Part shown: positions 60,215 through 64,000 of the stretch, one piece after another
Layout of the letters: each line of letters starts with the position of its first letter
How positions within the stretch are numbered: the first letter of the stretch is position 1
Origin: Hofstenia miamia
Lineage: Eukaryota > Xenacoelomorpha > Acoela > Hofsteniidae
DNA: 64,000 bases
Assembly (NCBI GenBank): GCA_900660155.1
Contig: CABFPE010000160.1
Span: 364,843-428,842 of the forward strand
Direction: 5' to 3'
Made by a program: the position numbers and the translations under genes
Notes under the pieces: model-generated
What the model saw: only the letters and a program-made list of their open reading frames with translations
Database searches by the model: none
Told to the model about the DNA's origin: nothing

Positions 60215-60445
60215 GAATAAGAATGCATTTGTAGCACCTCGCAAAAGCTTTTGACAGCTTGTGTTATGAATTTCTGTTAATGAAATTGGTAAAATATGGC
60301 TTCAATTTAGATGCAATTTTCTTAATCAAAAGTTTCTTATTTAATAGACAACAAACAGTAAAAATTTTCAATGTGCAGTCATCTTACCAATACGTTCTCA
60401 GAGGTATACCTCAAGGTTCACTTCTCGGTCATTTGTTATTGGTGA
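60215..60445 (+). pseudogene. LINE reverse transcriptase fragment
   Basis: The plus-strand frame encodes CYEFLLMKLVKYGFNLD and later VLRGIPQGSLLGHLLL, the RT palm of a LINE. It stops abruptly at about 60445, where minus-strand LINE sequence begins. It is a truncated relic. Confidence 0.65.
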
Positions 60446-61680
60446 GAAATTGGATTCAAAAGAACTGCCACAGTAAAATATCGCAGTGTCATCGACATAC
60501 AGTAAGTAGGGCAAGTTGAGAACAGTTGGAGAGAGGTCGCTAATGGCAACATGGAAGAAAAGAACAGCAAACAGAACCTTGATGGGTGCCACTAGCTCGA
60601 AAAGCAAGGGTAGAGATATATGAATTGATCTTGACACATTAACGGCATAACTTGTGAAGCAGAATAAAATGAGTGAGCTGATCATAAGCTTCTGAAATGT
60701 CAAGAAAGATAATGCAACCAGGATGATTACGATCGGAGTGAAGATAGCAGTTTTCTATCAGAGTGATCAAGTTAGTGATGGTAGAACTATCTGAAAGGTT
60801 TCGATCCTGAGAAAAGGGATCCGATGACGAATTTTTGGGAATACGTAATGAAAACCAAGGTGCTCAAAATTATTGATAAGAATAGCAATTGGTGATCTGA
60901 GAAGAGGGGAGCTGGTTAGATTTTAACGTTGGGAGATACAAGAGGTTTTCCAACAAAGTGGGAAAGTCTTAGAAGTGCAAATGAAGGTGTACAGATTCTT
61001 TAGATGGATCGAAAGTTTTGAGGAATTTTTATGAATTACAAAGGAAGGAATAGCAAGGACCAGACAACTTGCAAGACTTAAGCATGAGAGAAATGTCATG
61101 GGCGTTAAAGACAATGTCGCAAAGACGAATGGATGAGAGCCAGGAGTACCAGGGCAGAAAGAGACTGGATTAGAAAGATTAGAGGCAAAGTAAGGATTGA
61201 AGAGATCAGCTTTCTCCAAGTCGGAGTGAGCAGAGCTAAGATTCCATTTCAAATTGGGGAAGTCAGAGTTGGAATTCAAAAGAATGTCAGAAGGAATTAG
61301 AGTTCTGAAGGGATCTAGATGAAAAGCTCGACAGAAGAAAGATTTTGTCCGGTTCCATGAAGTTCATAACATCTGCGTGAGAGAAGAAAGCTTCAAAGAA
61401 TAAAAATCAAAACTACGTTTGTAAGATGCCAGTTTGTTCAAGGAATGCATATTAAGGGACGAGAATTAGGAAGCGATAGAAACACGTTTTTTCCTACTAT
61501 GAGGAACAAATGAAGATATATCTTGGTGAAGAGAGAGGTACCAGACATCAGCAGTGAACAAATCATTAAATGTGGGGAGTGAAGAAGAAAGAGCAGTATT
61601 TGATGATACGAAGTCACTTTTAGATCAAGCATATTGAGGCGTATCCAGATATGCAGATGGGGAAGCAAAATTAACAGACA
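60446..61680 (-). pseudogene. LINE fragment (endonuclease end to RT palm), opposite orientation
   Basis: Read on the minus strand there are peptides resembling the end of the LINE endonuclease and linker (61438-61668), the pre-RT region KADLFNPYFASNLSNPVSF with SKTFPLCWK (60923-61279), and the RT palm ending LNLPYLLYVDDTAIFYC (about 60480-60530) with its catalytic VDD. Frame changes separate the pieces. It meets a plus-strand LINE fragment head-on at about 60445. Confidence 0.65.
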
Positions 61681-64000
61681 GGTATCTCAGAGATGTTAAC
61701 AGTTTGTTTCCTCTGAATTTGTATTTTGTATTTAAAGCAAAAAGGTTACTAATATCTAAATAGAATTTTCAGGTTAAATATGTAACTCGAAAATCACTTT
61801 TTCTTTGCTAAAACAAATGATGAGAAATTTATTCCTTCTAAATCATGCAATATCTATTGTTGTAAAAGTTGTCATTTTTGTTTACAAAATCCTTACTCTA
61901 AGAGTTTAAGACATGCCTAGTTTATTAAATTTTTCCATTGCACATAGCTAAGTATTCCAAAATGCAAGGTTAACGATTTAGATATATACAGTTAATTTTA
62001 CCACTGCTAAGATTTTCCACAATGGTTCAATATATCATTGGTCGTATAGTCCCACTCAATTCAACTTGCAAAATTAGAAATTTAGTTGAACATGAAAGCA
62101 CGTTGTGGAGGGAGACATGCCGGTGTGAACCAACGAATGCTTAATTCGATCCTATTTTCTTATTGAGAATAAATTTGCTCAAACGAATGTACTATTTCAA
62201 TGCCGAAACTTATAATATTTAAAACTTATCCGGTGTCTTGCGAGTACATTAAATTCAATGTTTGTTTTTGTATGGGGAAAAATTAATTATTACAAGGTGG
62301 TGCGTTCAAATTACAAGTTGTGAGACACAATTTGTAAGATTTCTGACAATTATCATCCTTGTAAAATTGAACTTTATGACCTTGACAGTTTTTGCCCTTT
62401 TGCGTGTATGACGTACAGGAAATATATTAAAATTTATCATTGCTTTTATTCCGTTCCTATTATCCATTTGCAGCTTTTTTCAGTGGAAGATAATAGTAAT
62501 GTGTGGACTGTAATACTTTTTATTTCTTTCTCTTGATTTTGTTTTTTGTAAGTGATTATTGCCCACTTTGAACCATTGAAAACATCCGGGAATTAATTGT
62601 AATTTGTAATACGAGACTAAATCGGATGTAGATTTTTCGTAAGGCCATGTTTCTTTTGAATTGAAAAATCCTATGCTGTTATACATTATTGTCCTCAACT
62701 CTTTTCTTAGCTACATTTTATTATCTGCTACTTTAAAAATTTAAAATGCATTTCAATTACAAAATAGAACAATTTGTGACCTGAATTTTGCTGCGTTTCT
62801 TCGCAAAAAAGTCTTGCTCTTTCATTTTAACGATTCCTTCTGGAGAGGAGTTATACAACTGTCGGATTTTAAATTCAAATTTTATAATTTTTTATAAGAA
62901 TCATAAGTCTAAAAAGCTCAAAATTTAGAAATTTAAGAATCTATTGGATTCCTAAAATATCAATTCAGAGATTTCTGAAAATCTAATGTACTGAAATATT
63001 GGGAAATTTTCGGTTTTGTGTTTTTATGCGTACAATTATATTTATTCTATGCTTTTCACCTATTCCAACGTTCAACAGTAATTCAAAAGTGTGTTATTTG
63101 AAAGGTAAAGATAAAGCGCCATTAGACCATGAAATAGCGTTAACATTCAGAGAAAAAGAGTATTTCATTTCAAGTAATGTTCCGATAATATTAATTTTTC
63201 ATTGCAATTCTAATCTAAGAATCATGTCTGAATATTCCACACTCTTCGATTAAATCCGATTGGAATTTCCATAAGAGGACAAATTGTCCAAAAGAGTATA
63301 AATATTTTTACATATTACACAATCCCCGTAAAGTGTAGATTTAGTTTTACTTAACACGGAATAAATGCGTTTGCATCCTCGATGTCCTTGTACCTTTTAA
63401 ACCATATCTACATCATCCAACAGATAGTCAACACGAGAATCTTCCTTTAAAATATTTTCTTGCTTCCGTTTTTTGTAGAGTACTATAGAGTTTTCCTTCT
63501 AAATTGCAGGTGCCAAAACAGCTTCATGGATATTTTCATTTACAATCATAATTGTCGCAGGCAAGGTTCGATACATATTATTGTGTCTCCGCAGTGGTAT
63601 CTGCTTAGTTTCACAGCTTGTTTCTATTCGCATTTTAGTATTATATTCTTTTCCAATACAATGTGAAGCATAGCCATGTAAACTCAATAGAAATGATAAC
63701 TTCATCAAATATTCAATTTCAGTAATAACTTTCAGTGTGTTTATTTTCAGAATATATCCATTTTTCTTTTATTAATGTTCAAATCATTTTGAGCTCATAA
63801 TCTGTAGTTGATAAAAATATTCATACGAATTTTAGACTATTTAGATGGCTTTCAAAGTCAAAGTTAGGTGGGCAAGTGAAAAGCAGACTTACTCCGATTT
63901 AGATCTGTCTGTCTCAGAACCTCCTGATTTATTCAAGGTACTTATGCCATTTCATTATTGGGAATATCAATCTTAATTGTATTGAATAAAATAGTCTGTT
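61681..64000. other. Unannotated AT-rich stretch
   Basis: No gene, RNA or element end recognised. A short plus-strand frame at 62999-63253 starts with a hydrophobic signal-like segment (CVFMRTIIFILCFSPIP) but has no family resemblance and may be chance. Confidence 0.45.

Overview
This is an AT-rich, gene-poor stretch of a metazoan genome, most likely a non-arthropod invertebrate of unknown phylum. Animal-type seven-transmembrane receptors and an SLC18-like transporter sit among Tc1/mariner, hAT, PIF/Harbinger-like, TTAA-type, Penelope-like and CR1/Jockey-like LINE relics. Vertebrate-type telomere motifs (CCCTAA/TTAGGG) occur inside two small transposons. No operons, rRNA genes, CRISPR arrays or bacterial signals are seen.

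Layout. 1-4,620: two Penelope-like fragments, a truncated Tc1 transposon and a pair of ~460-bp inverted repeats that run into (TA)n tracts. 4,620-9,000: mostly featureless, with one repeated unknown segment. 8,961-12,023: a 143-bp MITE, then a 2.7-kb TTAA-flanked element whose two ends carry iterated TTCACACAG motifs in inverted orientation. 13,980-15,030: LINE fragment. 16,307-17,956: a complete-looking Tc1 transposon with doubled terminal repeats and an intact DD35E transposase frame. 18,223-19,469: MFS transporter gene with one frame change near its end. 19,470-23,267: microsatellites, a 54-bp minisatellite, a Harbinger-like MITE and a hAT element with a palindromic Harbinger-like MITE nested in it. 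23,590-32,460: decayed LINEs and other reverse transcriptase relics. 33,559-34,614 and 37,705-38,751: two tandem, intronless, closely related receptor genes, the clearest host genes here. 36,533-36,907 and 41,598-41,926: two copies of a hAT-type MITE; the second interrupts an unidentified protein-coding stretch (41,045-42,640, minus strand). 39,701-40,726: another hAT relic. 43,060-51,790: largely unrecognised sequence with one dead Tc1 piece. 52,064-57,397: a gag/RT/RNase H retroelement in head-to-tail copies. 57,397-61,680: several LINE fragments. 61,680-64,000: nothing recognised.

Most single N positions mark joins where sequence next to the N is repeated nearby almost exactly, so several apparent tandem duplications, including the second full retroelement pol, are probably assembly artefacts or two alleles laid end to end. 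The host genes show no evident joint pathway beyond the receptor pair being a local duplication.
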